A stretch of 64,000 nt of DNA from Heyndrickxia sp050281185 (GCF_050281185.1 NZ_JBNNWS010000008.1:62001-126000), one strand, 5' to 3'; shown: positions 7,810 through 17,854, numbered from the stretch's first letter. The notes: generated by a model not told the origin, from the letters alone. A program made the numbers and translations.

Positions 7810-8760
7810 CTATTTAAACCAGCCTTTTTTCATAAACCAAATCGACATACCTGCACCAATTAAGAACATAATGAAGAGGACAATGAAATAGCCGAATTTC
7901 CAATGTAATTCTGGCATTATGTCAAAATTCATGCCGTATATACCAGCAATCATTGTTAATGGCATGAATATCGTAGTAATGACTGTCAGTACCTTCATTA
8001 CCCGATTGGTTTGATGAGCATTTAAAGATAAATAACTATCACGGATATCCGCTGTGAGTTCTCGATTTGCCTCAATCATACTTGCTAATTTCAACAGATG
8101 GTCTTGTATGTCTGTAAAATAGGCGGATCTACTTTGAATACCATGTAAACGATGAGAATTTAACATACGATATAGTAAATCACTCATCGGTGTAATGGTT
8201 TGTCGCATAGACAGTAAATCATGTCTTGTATCAAACAAACTTTCTAATAATTCTTCCATCGATTCCGCTTTTGAATTATCCTCTATTTCATTAAGACGAT
8301 CTTCTAATTTATATATAATAGGAAAATAATTGTCCACAATTTTATCCATTACTTGATATAAGATTAAATAGGAGTCCCATTCCTCAGATAAATCGTTATT
8401 TTCAACAAGAGACCAAACATCATTGATTTCTTTTGATTCATGATGGTGAAAAGTAACAATATAATTTTCACCTAAAAAAATATTAATTTCTTCTTTTAAT
8501 AATTCATTTGGATGAAGGCTATGGATGACAAAAAAAGTATGATCATCATAATAATCCAATTTTGGTCTTTGTAATTTGTATATACAATCCTCAATAGCTA
8601 ACGGATGAAATTTTAAAGGGTTTCGGAGGTTTAAAATTTCTTCATCGGTTGGATGGTCAAAATCAATCCAATACCAAAGGTAATTCGAAGAGATTAATTC
8701 ATCAATAGGAACATCTTTTACAAGCTTATTTTCAAGAGTTATTGCCAAAGTATGTATCAT
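7810..8760 (-). CDS. corA: CorA-type magnesium/divalent cation transporter
   Basis: The 316-residue protein starts at ATG 8760 with GAGGG 7 nt upstream. A long cytoplasmic helical domain is followed by two C-terminal membrane helices and the signature YGMNF after the first helix, then a basic tail (MKKGWFK). CorA forms a pentameric Mg2+ channel in the plasma membrane. Neighbours do not suggest a special role. No Mg2+ riboswitch was recognised in its 5' region. Confidence 0.93.
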   Translation of the reverse strand: MIHTLAITLENKLVKDVPIDELISSNYLWYWIDFDHPTDEEILNLRNPLKFHPLAIEDCIYKLQRPKLDYYDDHTFFVIHSLHPNELLKEEINIFLGENYIVTFHHHESKEINDVWSLVENNDLSEEWDSYLILYQVMDKIVDNYFPIIYKLEDRLNEIEDNSKAESMEELLESLFDTRHDLLSMRQTITPMSDLLYRMLNSHRLHGIQSRSAYFTDIQDHLLKLASMIEANRELTADIRDSYLSLNAHQTNRVMKVLTVITTIFMPLTMIAGIYGMNFDIMPELHWKFGYFIVLFIMFLIGAGMSIWFMKKGWFK

Positions 8761-8916
8761 TTTTTATCCCTCATAAAATAGTAAACATGGTCCCATAATA
8801 TAATTCCATGCTTTTAAGTTGTGTATAACCGAATTTTTGTTAAAATTCATTATACTCCTAAATAGTATCATACAAAATAATACAGGTGACAATTTCTTGT
8901 CACCAATTTTTAAAAA

Positions 8917-9118
8917 GGTAAGAAAGTATAACATTTACTATGGACATTAGACATGAAAAGTGTTTGCTGTGTCTAGCTCCAGCGCCTATCGGCTAGCGTA
9001 TTTCTCCGTCTTCTCCCTACGATAAGTCAACATCGACTCGTCCCTCGCCGTGTTTCCTTTATCTCAGTCGAAGACTACGAAATCCGTACGCTAGAGCTGC
9101 GGCGCTTACGCTTTTCTT
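8917..9118 (+). repeat. Structured intergenic repeat, copy A (with 5' extension)
   Basis: The core begins GTCTAGCTCCAGCGCC at 8971 and ends GGCGCTTACGCTTTT near 9115. It is preceded by a 54-bp extension (GGTAAGAAAGTATAAC...) shared with copies at 33293 and 61187. A hairpin, GGTGACAA (8885-8892) with TTGTCACC (8897-8904) and AATTTTT, stands immediately upstream. The copy ends 6 bp from the stop codon of the minus-strand gene at 9125. It fills most of the 364-bp gap. Confidence 0.85.
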
Positions 9119-9124
9119 GTAATA

Positions 9125-11179
9125 TCACTTCTTTACAACTGGCAACCTTACATGGCTAGGATATTCCCTTGAATGGTAAACTGTTTGTTGTGCAACTGCA
9201 AAATCAGTATCTGCAGCAGGATCATTTCCAGTATTATGATTCGGAAATATAGCATTTTTTGCACCTGAAGTTATTGCAACTCGAATACGATGTCCTTTTT
9301 TAAATAAATGAGCAATTTTAGACATTTTGATTTCGTAACTTTCGATGCGATCCGGTTCAAGTAACTTTGGTTTTTCGTACGAATTTCTATATCTTGCCCG
9401 AATGATTCCATCAGATAATCGAATAGAATCTCCAGCTTCGTTCACATCGGTCAGGCGGACGAGCCAATCGGTATCCTTAGCAGAACTTGCCGCATAAATT
9501 ACAGCAAGTATATCACCAGCAATTTCTAAGTCTTCTTCTAATGGCTGAGAAGTATAGACTAATACATCATTTCGCATTTCAACATCACGGTAGTTTTCTG
9601 GAACACTGCACTCATTTTCTGAAACATCAATTAAGTATGGAGCAGGGTTTTTGGGATCGAAAACATAATGATCACTCGTTTCGATAAGAGAAGGTTTATT
9701 TTCTAGCACACCATCCCCTAAACTTGTTTGGGCATTCCCATTACTATGCAAATAAAGGTTAGTAAATGATGCATTTTCAGGAGGCCAACAGTCTGCTTTC
9801 TTCCACTCATTTGCACCAACAGTATAGAATTCAACTGTGGATTCTTTTTCAACGCCATTTTCAATCCCTTTTAAAAAACGGTCATACCAACGCTGACATA
9901 ATAAATCAAGATCATAGCGAATTGCATTTAATCCGAATTGGACATTGTGTATTTCTCTCGTAGCATTTGAGTTGTGATACCAAGGCCCGAGGATTAATCG
10001 TTGGTTCGCGCGTCTGTGCTGTTGGTTTAATTCCCATGCTTCCGTAGTACCGTTTCCATCATCATCATACCAACCAGAAATATACAATGCCGGCACATTA
10101 ATCTTCTGACCGAATCGAGTCCAATCAAATGAAGCCCAAAATTCATCATAATCAGGATGCTCCATCCACTCATCCCAAAATGGAATCTCGCTACCCAGGG
10201 CTTTTTGGGGGATATCCTTTATCGGACGTACATTTAAAACCTCATCCCAATCATCACGATTCATTGCATCCCGGTTAGTTCGTTGTTTAGCCATCATAAA
10301 AATCCATGCCATTAAACCTGAAGAATATATCCCTTTTTGTCGAGGAATATCCCCAAACGGACTTCCAGCTGTAACAATACTAATAATTGCTTTTAAGTGA
10401 GGGTTCCCGCTAGCAGCGGCAGCCCATTGCACAAATCCACTGTAGGAAGAACCAATCATCCCAACATTTCCATCAGACCAACCTTGAGTGGCAATCCAAT
10501 TTAATGTATCATCCCCATCATTGATTTCATGATACATTGGCAGCCACTCACCCTCAGAATCCTCACGCCCTCTCACGTCCTGAGAGATAACAGCAAACCC
10601 TCTTTGGACAAAACGGAGCTTATTAAGCCCGTATTTCATTCTTCCATATGGTGTTCGTATTAATACGGCGGGGATACGTTTATTTTGGGGTAAATCCTTA
10701 GGCAGCCAAACCTCTGTAGCTAATTTCACACCATCCCGCATCATCACATCAATTTTACCTAAATGATTGACATCATATTCTGCCGGAGAAAGGAGATCAT
10801 CCTTCCATATGCCGATAGGAGTTAGATGCTCAAAACCTTGTTCGACCATAACCGCACTTTCTACTCCTTCATGATAAAGAAAAGCAACGATACGGTCTTG
10901 ATCAACAACTAGGTCGATCGGTTGTTTTCCGTTGGACATGACATAAATCCAAGTAGAGTCTGAAACCTTTTGATATCTTTGAAAATGCTCACCTGATTTC
11001 AATTGGACGCTTTTCTGTTCTGTCCATTTAAAATTTTTCCCTTCATGAAGAATGTTATTTATTCGATCCAATGAAAAAACACATGAATCGATGTTTTTAT
11101 TTACATATTGAATTTCTGTTCTATCCCCAATTATTATTTTTGCATGTAAAATACCTGAGCAATAATATAAAAATTCCAA
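9125..11179 (-). CDS. CocE/NonD-family hydrolase (X-Pro dipeptidyl-peptidase S15-like)
   Basis: TTG 11179 (MEFLYYCSG) is preferred, with AAGGAGG 7 nt upstream. The 684-residue protein has an unassigned N-terminal domain of about 140 residues. It is followed by the S15 alpha/beta hydrolase: IPAVLIRTPYGR, QDVRGREDSEGEW, the nucleophile elbow GSSYSG and ALYISGWYDDD (catalytic Asp region). A C-terminal jelly-roll domain of the X-Pro DAP type follows. It cleaves peptides after Pro or acts as an ester/acyl hydrolase. No signal peptide is seen, so it is cytoplasmic. It faces the peptide-hydrolysis operon beginning at 11347 and may share a divergent promoter. Confidence 0.87.
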   Translation of the reverse strand: MEFLYYCSGILHAKIIIGDRTEIQYVNKNIDSCVFSLDRINNILHEGKNFKWTEQKSVQLKSGEHFQRYQKVSDSTWIYVMSNGKQPIDLVVDQDRIVAFLYHEGVESAVMVEQGFEHLTPIGIWKDDLLSPAEYDVNHLGKIDVMMRDGVKLATEVWLPKDLPQNKRIPAVLIRTPYGRMKYGLNKLRFVQRGFAVISQDVRGREDSEGEWLPMYHEINDGDDTLNWIATQGWSDGNVGMIGSSYSGFVQWAAAASGNPHLKAIISIVTAGSPFGDIPRQKGIYSSGLMAWIFMMAKQRTNRDAMNRDDWDEVLNVRPIKDIPQKALGSEIPFWDEWMEHPDYDEFWASFDWTRFGQKINVPALYISGWYDDDGNGTTEAWELNQQHRRANQRLILGPWYHNSNATREIHNVQFGLNAIRYDLDLLCQRWYDRFLKGIENGVEKESTVEFYTVGANEWKKADCWPPENASFTNLYLHSNGNAQTSLGDGVLENKPSLIETSDHYVFDPKNPAPYLIDVSENECSVPENYRDVEMRNDVLVYTSQPLEEDLEIAGDILAVIYAASSAKDTDWLVRLTDVNEAGDSIRLSDGIIRARYRNSYEKPKLLEPDRIESYEIKMSKIAHLFKKGHRIRVAITSGAKNAIFPNHNTGNDPAADTDFAVAQQTVYHSREYPSHVRLPVVKK

Positions 11180-11346
11180 TCTTCTTCCTCCTTTTTTATG
11201 CAATTAAATATATTTTCTCGATTCCCCTATACTACTCCTTTAAAAAATAAAATATTAATAACATTCCTAATATTAAATGGTGAAATTTACGATATAATAA
11301 AAATATCTATAGAATTGGAAAGTGATACCATGAGGGGGAGGTCAAT

Positions 11347-12048
11347 CTGAAATCGATTATTGGAATAACGCCCAATGTTGACTTTGATTGGAAACATACA
11401 TTGGCTAATGACTATATGCAAGCTGTCATTCAAGCAGGGGGAATACCTGTCATATTACCTATGGGAATGGAAGAAGATATCGAAGAAATTACTAATAGAA
11501 TTGATGGACTGATTTTGTCTGGAGGCGGTGATATTGATCCAACATTATTTGGTGAAGAACCCCACCCAAAACTAGGATCAATTTCACCTGGAAGAGATAA
11601 TTATGAAATTAAAATAATACAAAAAATGCTTCAATTAAATAAGCCGATCTTAGCAATTTGTCGAGGTATACAAATACTGAATATAGCTGTCGGCGGTAAT
11701 ATGTTTCAGGATATTTATAGCCAGATAGAATCGCCATTAATCCAGCATTCACAGAATGCTGTTAGGTACCACCCATCACACTACGTGTATGTTGAAAAAA
11801 ATAGCATGCTATCTGAAATAACAGGATGTACAGATTTTAAAGTAAATTCCTTTCATCATCAAGCTGTAAGGAATGTTGTGGAGCCACTAAAGGTGGTTGC
11901 ACGTTCATCGGATGGAGTAATTGAAGCGGTTGAGAGTTCTGTACACAGATTTGTACTAGGAGTACAATGGCATCCTGAACCATTGGCTGTGCACGGGGAC
12001 CATATCTCTCAAAAAATCTTTCAACGTTTCATACAATCTAGTTTATGA
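11347..12048 (+). CDS. Class I glutamine-amidotransferase-like hydrolase (peptidase C26, PuuD-like)
   Basis: Homology begins at KSIIGITPNVDFDW, upstream of the first standard start (TTG 11401). GGGGGAGGT at 11334-11342 points to CTG 11347 as the start codon; no in-frame ATG, GTG or TTG lies between them, so a rare CTG start is inferred. Catalytic Cys is in AICRGIQILN, and His and Glu in QWHPEP. Family members hydrolyse gamma-glutamyl bonds (for example gamma-Glu-GABA or gamma-D-Glu peptides). Ten bases separate it from the dipeptidase gene. In this operon a role on gamma-glutamyl links of murein peptides is plausible but unproven. Confidence 0.85.
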   Translation: MKSIIGITPNVDFDWKHTLANDYMQAVIQAGGIPVILPMGMEEDIEEITNRIDGLILSGGGDIDPTLFGEEPHPKLGSISPGRDNYEIKIIQKMLQLNKPILAICRGIQILNIAVGGNMFQDIYSQIESPLIQHSQNAVRYHPSHYVYVEKNSMLSEITGCTDFKVNSFHHQAVRNVVEPLKVVARSSDGVIEAVESSVHRFVLGVQWHPEPLAVHGDHISQKIFQRFIQSSL

Positions 12049-12057
12049 GGTGAAAAA

Positions 12058-12993
12058 ATGGAAATTATTGATCTACATTGTGATGCATTAATGAAATTAG
12101 CGGATGGGAAGGGCAAAATTAGCTTTGCTGACTCATCAGATCTAGATACGAATAAAACACGCCTTCAAAAAGGTGATGTTAAAGTTCAGTGCTTTGCTAT
12201 CTTTATCGAACCTGAAATTAAATCTGATCAGAAATTTCAAGCAGCATTAGACCAAATATATTATTTTAAAAATGAAGTACTTGGAAAAAATCATGAAATG
12301 AAGCAGATTACGAGCTGGAATGATTTTGATCATTTAAAGGAAAATGAAATAGGTGCGATGTTAACACTGGAGGGTGTTGATGCCATCGGAAATGATTTGC
12401 AAAAATTGAGTATTTTACATGAATTAGGCGTTCTTTCTGTAGGATTAACTTGGAATAATGCCAATCTAGCTGCAGATGGAGCTGGCGAACCTCGTGGAGC
12501 AGGTTTAACTACATTTGGTAAAGAAATTGTTCAATTTAATAATCGACATCAAATTCTAACCGATGTTTCCCATTTATGTGAAAAGGCATTTTGGGATGTG
12601 ATGGATATAGCTGACTATCCTATTGCAAGCCATTCTAATGCAAAAGAATTATGTAATCATGTAAGGAATCTAACAAATCAACAAGCAAGAGCTATGTTTG
12701 ACAAAGGCGGTTTAATTCATGTCGTATTTAACCCACCATTTATTAAGGAAAGTGGCAAAGCTTCCATCTCCGATCTAATTAAACATATTGACCATTTTTG
12801 TGCATTAGGCGGTGTGGATCAAATCGGATTTGGCTCTGATTTCGATGGTATTTCAAAGAAAGTGTTGAAACTAGAAGATTCATCTATGTATCAAAATTTG
12901 GTGAATGAACTATTAAAATACTATTCAGAGGATCAGGTAAGGGGTTTTGCTTATCAAAATTTCCTACAAGCCCGTCCTAATTATAGAGTGTAA
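12058..12993 (+). CDS. Membrane-dipeptidase-type (M19) zinc dipeptidase
   Basis: The 311-residue protein starts at ATG 12058 after GAGGTG. Metal ligands are evident: HCD in IIDLHCDAL, Glu in TLEGVDA, His in TDVSHL and SHSN, plus GFGSDFDG. M19 enzymes hydrolyse dipeptides, including those with a D-residue at the C-terminal position, and need two zinc ions. No signal sequence is present, so it acts in the cytoplasm. It is the second gene of the C26-M19 pair and is followed by a terminator, 250 bp before the peptide importer. Confidence 0.9.
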   Translation: MEIIDLHCDALMKLADGKGKISFADSSDLDTNKTRLQKGDVKVQCFAIFIEPEIKSDQKFQAALDQIYYFKNEVLGKNHEMKQITSWNDFDHLKENEIGAMLTLEGVDAIGNDLQKLSILHELGVLSVGLTWNNANLAADGAGEPRGAGLTTFGKEIVQFNNRHQILTDVSHLCEKAFWDVMDIADYPIASHSNAKELCNHVRNLTNQQARAMFDKGGLIHVVFNPPFIKESGKASISDLIKHIDHFCALGGVDQIGFGSDFDGISKKVLKLEDSSMYQNLVNELLKYYSEDQVRGFAYQNFLQARPNYRV

Positions 12994-13010
12994 GAGAATA
13001 TTCTTCTATT

Positions 13011-13052
13011 TATGGCAATCGGTTATCATCTGATTGCCATATTTTTATTTTT
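13011..13052 (+). terminator. Rho-independent terminator after the dipeptidase
   Basis: TATGGCAATC at 13011-13020 pairs with GATTGCCATA at 13032-13041, followed by a T-rich run (TTTTTATTTTT). Confidence 0.85.
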
Positions 13053-13241
13053 GATATTTATAAAACTCCGAAAAAATAATTTTGATATAGTTTCCAATAT
13101 ATAGTATTGAAAATTTAGACTAATTAATATAATCTAAATATATCAACTTTTTATTTCAGAGGATGATTTTTACAAAGGAGGAATGTTAAATCATCAGTCA
13201 TATGATTGATGATACGGCATTATTACGAAAAAGAGAGTGTG

Positions 13242-14174
13242 ATGAAAATGGGGAAATACATATTTAAAAGATTCATGGCCATGTTAGTTACTATTTGGGT
13301 CATTACGACATTAACCTTTTTTTTAATGCATTCCATTCCTGGCTCCCCTTTCAACCAGGAACGTAATACAAGTGAAAGCGTTCGCAAGAATTTAGAAGCA
13401 CATTATCATTTGGATAAACCACTATATGAACAATATTTTACTTACTTAAAATCTATTGCACAATTTGATTTTGGACCTTCAATTAAGAAGCCGTCACAAA
13501 CAGTAAATGATATGCTGGGACGAGGGTTTCCAGTATCTTTTGAGTTAGGAATTACCGCTTTAATTATTGCCATTGCATCCGGGATTACTTTAGGTGTATT
13601 AGCAGCCTTAAAACATAATGGTGTAATTGATTACATAGCAATGACCATCGCAGTACTAGGAATATCAATCCCTAACTTTGTAATGGCAACATTATTAATC
13701 CAGCAATTCGCAGTTAACTGGCACCTATTACCTGCCGCTACATGGGCAAGCACAAAACATATGATTCTCCCTACCGCTGCTCTTGCTACTGGTCCTATGG
13801 CGATCATTGCCCGCTTAACACGATCGAATATGTTAGAAGTATTAACTCAGGATTATATTAAAATGGCAAGGGCTAAAGGGCTATCCCCGGTAAAAATTAT
13901 AATTAAGCATGCATTGAGGAATGCATTAATGCCAGTCGTCACAATTTTAGGTACCTTAACTGCAGGCATTCTAACAGGAAGCTTTGTTATTGAAAAAATA
14001 TTTGCCATTCCAGGAATGGGTAAATACTTTGTAGACAGCATCAATTCTCGTGACTATCCAGTTATTATGGGGACCACTGTGTTTTACAGCGTATTTCTTA
14101 TCATTATGTTATTTGTCGTTGACTTAGCTTATGGGGTGCTAGATCCGCGAATTAAGCTACATAAAAAGGAGTGA
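13242..14174 (+). CDS. Dipeptide/oligopeptide ABC transporter permease (DppB type)
   Basis: The frame is open from 13206; ATG 13242 (MKMGKYIFKRF) is preferred because GAGAG lies just upstream, with ATG 13248 as alternative. About 310 residues. MGKYIFKRFMAMLVTIWVITTLTFFLMHSIPGSPF is the typical DppB/OppB opening, and ARAKGLSPVKIIIKHALRNALMPVVT contains the EAA coupling motif for the ATPases. Six membrane helices are expected. It pairs with the next permease, from which it is separated by 6 bp. Confidence 0.93.
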   Translation: MKMGKYIFKRFMAMLVTIWVITTLTFFLMHSIPGSPFNQERNTSESVRKNLEAHYHLDKPLYEQYFTYLKSIAQFDFGPSIKKPSQTVNDMLGRGFPVSFELGITALIIAIASGITLGVLAALKHNGVIDYIAMTIAVLGISIPNFVMATLLIQQFAVNWHLLPAATWASTKHMILPTAALATGPMAIIARLTRSNMLEVLTQDYIKMARAKGLSPVKIIIKHALRNALMPVVTILGTLTAGILTGSFVIEKIFAIPGMGKYFVDSINSRDYPVIMGTTVFYSVFLIIMLFVVDLAYGVLDPRIKLHKKE

Positions 14175-14180
14175 ACTCAC

Positions 14181-15134
14181 GTGGACGCTTTAAAACAGGA
14201 GGAGCATCAATTTAATTCAGACGTACCTAATGAATGGTTCGTTCCATTGAATAAGGAAAAAGGGATAGCAGAAGCTGTTGTGCGTCCAAGTATTTCTTAT
14301 TGGAAAGATGTTTGGATAAGGCTATTTAAAAACAAGCTTGCCATGCTTGGCTTAATTATATTAGTGATCCTTATTCTTATGGCAATATTTGGGCCTATTC
14401 TCTCATCGCAGAGTGACACAAGACTAAACTTTAAGAATCAAAACCTTCCACCTTCATCTTCACATTGGTTTGGGACAGACAATTTAGGTCGCGATATTTT
14501 TGCGAGAACTTGGGATGGTGCTAGAATTTCCCTATTTGTAGGTATTATGGCTGCCCTTATTGATTTTTTAATAGGAGTTATTTATGGCGGTATTGCCGGT
14601 TACAAAGGTGGTAAAATTGATAACCTCATGATGCGGATAGTGGAAGTGTTGTACGGTCTGCCATACTTACTTGTTGTTATTCTATTAATGGTTGTTATGG
14701 GACCCGGATTGAAAACCATCATTGTTGCCTTAACGGTAACAGGATGGGTCGGAATGGCCCGAATTGTCCGTGGGCAGGTATTGCAAATAAAAAATTATGA
14801 ATATGTTTTAGCATCAAAAACATTTGGAACAAAAACGTCAAGAATTATTCGAAAAAGTCTATTACCAAATACTATGGGAACGATCATCGTCCAAATGACT
14901 TTAACTGTACCAAGTGCGATTTTCGCAGAGGCCTTTCTAAGCTTTATTGGCTTAGGGATAGCTCCTCCATTTGCAAGCTGGGGAGTAATGGCTAATGATG
15001 GATTGCCGGCGATAACATCTGGATACTGGTGGACATTATTCTTTCCTGCATTTTTTATATCACTAACTATGTTTGCTTTTAATGTTCTAGGTGATGGCTT
15101 ACAGGATGCCCTTGATCCGAAGTTAAGGAGGTAA
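14181..15134 (+). CDS. Dipeptide/oligopeptide ABC transporter permease (DppC type)
   Basis: It starts with GTG 14181 behind AAAAAGGAGTG and has 317 residues. A soluble N-terminal extension of about 50 residues precedes the membrane part. HWFGTDNLGRDIFARTWDGARISL is the DppC/OppC signature, and ASKTFGTKTSRIIRKSLLPNTMGTI is the EAA loop. It forms the membrane channel with the DppB-type protein. Genes for permeases, ATPase and binding protein are in one direction with gaps of 5-35 bp. Confidence 0.94.
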   Translation: MDALKQEEHQFNSDVPNEWFVPLNKEKGIAEAVVRPSISYWKDVWIRLFKNKLAMLGLIILVILILMAIFGPILSSQSDTRLNFKNQNLPPSSSHWFGTDNLGRDIFARTWDGARISLFVGIMAALIDFLIGVIYGGIAGYKGGKIDNLMMRIVEVLYGLPYLLVVILLMVVMGPGLKTIIVALTVTGWVGMARIVRGQVLQIKNYEYVLASKTFGTKTSRIIRKSLLPNTMGTIIVQMTLTVPSAIFAEAFLSFIGLGIAPPFASWGVMANDGLPAITSGYWWTLFFPAFFISLTMFAFNVLGDGLQDALDPKLRR

Positions 15135-15139
15135 TATCG

Positions 15140-16150
15140 ATGGAAAACGTCTTAGAAATTCAGAATCTTCACGTTTCTTTCACAACCTATGGAGGGATTG
15201 TGAAAGCGGTAAGAGGGGTTCATTTAGAACTAAAAAAAGGTGAGACATTGGCTATTGTTGGTGAATCTGGATGTGGCAAAAGTGTCACATCACAAAGTAT
15301 TATTCGCCTTATACCAAAAACATCAGGAAAAATAACAGACGGCTCGATTCTTTTTAAGGGGAAGGATTTAACAAAAATCACTGAAAAGGAAATACGATCG
15401 ATTCGAGGATCGGAAATCTCTATGATTTTTCAAGATCCAATGACCGCTTTGAACCCTACTTTAACAGTAGGTGATCAATTGATCGAAGCGATAAAACAAC
15501 ATAAAGAAGTTACAAAAACAGAAGCGAAAAAAAGAGTCATAAATATACTCAATCTTGTTGGAATATCCAATCCGGAAGAACGATTAAAACAGTATCCACA
15601 CCAATTTAGCGGTGGGATGAGGCAGAGAATTGTAATTGCAATGGCACTTATTTGTGATCCAGAGATTATTATTGCTGATGAACCAACAACCGCATTAGAT
15701 GTAACGATTCAGGCTCAAATATTTGAATTATTTAAAGAAATTCAGAAAAAAACCGGTGTTTCTATTATCTTAATAACCCATGACCTTGGGGTTGTAGCTC
15801 AAGTAGCAGATAGAATTGCTGTCATGTATGCTGGGAAAATTGTTGAAACAGGGATAAGAAAAGAAATTTTCTATAAGCCAAAGCATCCATATACAAAAGG
15901 TTTGTTAAGTTCTGTGCCAAGGCTTGATTTGGAAGAAGAGAATTTAGTACCTATCCCAGGATCACCGCCAGACCTGTTTGCACCACCTGTAGGGTGTCCT
16001 TTTACTGCAAGGTGTTCGTTTGCGATGGAGGTGTGTGAAAAGGTATATCCTAATACTTATAGCTTTTCAGCGAATCATCATGTATGTTGCTGGTTGCAAG
16101 ACGAAAGAGCAAGATCTGTTCAGTTTTCGGCTATGGGTCAAGGCTCATAG
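15140..16150 (+). CDS. Dipeptide/oligopeptide ABC transporter ATPase (DppD type)
   Basis: 336 residues starting at ATG 15140 after AAGGAGG. Walker A GESGCGKS, Q-loop MIFQDPMTALNP, signature FSGGMRQR, Walker B IIIADEPTTALD and H-loop ITHDLG are intact. The C-terminal oligo_HPY segment carries a Cys cluster (GCPFTARCSFAMEVCEKV) that in DppD-type proteins can bind an iron-sulfur cluster. It should work as a heterodimer with the ATPase encoded at 19015. Confidence 0.94.
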   Translation: MENVLEIQNLHVSFTTYGGIVKAVRGVHLELKKGETLAIVGESGCGKSVTSQSIIRLIPKTSGKITDGSILFKGKDLTKITEKEIRSIRGSEISMIFQDPMTALNPTLTVGDQLIEAIKQHKEVTKTEAKKRVINILNLVGISNPEERLKQYPHQFSGGMRQRIVIAMALICDPEIIIADEPTTALDVTIQAQIFELFKEIQKKTGVSIILITHDLGVVAQVADRIAVMYAGKIVETGIRKEIFYKPKHPYTKGLLSSVPRLDLEEENLVPIPGSPPDLFAPPVGCPFTARCSFAMEVCEKVYPNTYSFSANHHVCCWLQDERARSVQFSAMGQGS

Positions 16151-16185
16151 ATGAAATAAATTTATAAGGAATGAGGGGGAAAATG

Positions 16186-17817
16186 ATGAGAAAATTTTTT
16201 GGGATAGTAGTAGCGCTTTTTTTAACGTTTTCTTTAGCTGCTTGTACAACTACAAAAGATGTCGGTAACAAGGACAATCAAGGCAAAAAAGATAATGAGG
16301 ACAAGAAGCCTGAACAAGTGCTCCATTTAAATAACAGCCAAGAGCCGACGTCGTTTGATCCGCCAATTGGTTTTGACTCAGTTTCTTATAGTGCCTTGAA
16401 CAATCTCATGGAAGGGTTGACTCGCTTAGGGAAAGATCATAATCCAGAAGCAGCAACAGCCAAGAATTGGGATGTAAGTTCAGATGGAAAAACGTATACA
16501 TTTCACATTCGCAGTAATGCTAAATGGTCAAATGGAGACCCAGTTACGGCAGGTGACTTTGAATTTGCCTGGAAAAGACTATTAGATCCAGACACAGCAT
16601 CACCTGCTGCATTCCTAGGCTATTTCATTGAAGGTGGAGAAGCTTTTAATACAGGTAAAGGATCTAAAGACGCTGTCAAAGTGAAGGCAGTAGATGAAAA
16701 AACATTCGAAGTTGTTTTAACAAGTCCGCAAGCATATTTCTTAAGTGTAATTGCGAATCCAGTCTTTTTCCCAATTAATCAAAAGGTGGCAGAGGCAAAT
16801 CCAAAGTGGTTCGCAGAAGCAGATTCTTTTGTTGCTAATGGTCCATTTAAATTAACAAAGTGGGAACATGATAGTAATATGGTAATGGAGAAAAACGAAA
16901 ATTATTGGGATGCAGCTAATGTCAAGTTAGATAAAGTTACTTGGGCAATGGTGGATGACCCGACAACAGAATATCAAATGTTTCAATCAGGAGAACTTGA
17001 CACATCAGGTATCCCACCTGAATCTAGTGAGCAAATTTTTAAGGAAGGTAAAGCGATTGTTGAAGATCAAGCTGGAACGTATTTCTATCGCTTTAATGTA
17101 ACAAAGGAGCCATTCAAAAATGTAAATATTAGAAAAGCTTTTGCGATGGCGATTGATCAACAACAAATCGTTGATTATGTAACAAAAAATAAAGAAAAAG
17201 CTGCACATGGTTTCGTTTCATATGGTTTTAGTCAACCAGATGGACAGGATTTCCGTGATGCAGGTGGAGATTTATTTAATTTTGACCCGAAAGAAGCAAA
17301 AGCCCTTTTGGAAAAAGGCATGAAGGAAGAAGGATATAAAAAACTTCCGGCAGTTACATTAACATATAGCACAAGCCCAAATCATAAAAAAATCGCAGAA
17401 ACGATGCAAGGGATGCTAAAGGAAAATTTAGGTGTTGACGTAAAGCTAGCTAATATGGAATGGAATGTTTTCACAGAAGAGCAAACGAAATTAAAATTTC
17501 AACTTTCAAGAAGCTCATTCCTAGCGGATTATGCTGATCCAATCAACTTCCTTGAAAATTTCACAACAGGTCTTGCGATGAATCGAACTGGTTGGAGTAA
17601 TAAAAAGTATGACCAATTAATTAAAGACGCGAAAAATGAAGCAGATGAAAATAAACGCTTTGAAATAATGCACGAAGCTGAAAAACTTTTATTTGATGAA
17701 ATGCCGCTCTTCCCACTTTATTTCTATAACCAAGTTACACTACAAAAAGATAATGTAAAAGGTATTGTCCGTCATCCTGTTGGTTATTTAGAACTTAAAT
17801 GGGCGTATGTTGAATAA
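16186..17817 (+). CDS. Peptide-binding lipoprotein of an ABC importer (SBP family 5, DppE/OppA-like)
   Basis: ATG 16186 is chosen, with GAGGGGGA upstream; ATG 16183 and 16171 are in frame. The N-terminus MRKFFGIVVALFLTFSLAAC is a lipoprotein signal with lipobox LAAC, followed by a Lys/Asn-rich linker. The mature part (about 520 residues) has the SBP_bac_5 fold: AKNWDVSSDGKTYTFHIRSNAKWSNGDPVTAGDF and LDKVTWAMVDDPTTEYQMFQSGELD. It captures peptides outside the membrane for the DppBCD-type complex. In the neighbourhood of YkfC-type and M19 enzymes, murein peptides are the likely cargo. Confidence 0.93.
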   Translation: MRKFFGIVVALFLTFSLAACTTTKDVGNKDNQGKKDNEDKKPEQVLHLNNSQEPTSFDPPIGFDSVSYSALNNLMEGLTRLGKDHNPEAATAKNWDVSSDGKTYTFHIRSNAKWSNGDPVTAGDFEFAWKRLLDPDTASPAAFLGYFIEGGEAFNTGKGSKDAVKVKAVDEKTFEVVLTSPQAYFLSVIANPVFFPINQKVAEANPKWFAEADSFVANGPFKLTKWEHDSNMVMEKNENYWDAANVKLDKVTWAMVDDPTTEYQMFQSGELDTSGIPPESSEQIFKEGKAIVEDQAGTYFYRFNVTKEPFKNVNIRKAFAMAIDQQQIVDYVTKNKEKAAHGFVSYGFSQPDGQDFRDAGGDLFNFDPKEAKALLEKGMKEEGYKKLPAVTLTYSTSPNHKKIAETMQGMLKENLGVDVKLANMEWNVFTEEQTKLKFQLSRSSFLADYADPINFLENFTTGLAMNRTGWSNKKYDQLIKDAKNEADENKRFEIMHEAEKLLFDEMPLFPLYFYNQVTLQKDNVKGIVRHPVGYLELKWAYVE

Positions 17818-17854
17818 GGCTCTTTTCTAATACTTTGTTGCTATTTGTAATAAA

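Noticed and set aside
13183..13262. Short ORF (MIDDTALLRKRECDENGEIHI) before the DppB-type gene
   Set aside because: The AAAGGAGG site is too far from its ATG, and it overlaps the real permease start in another frame.
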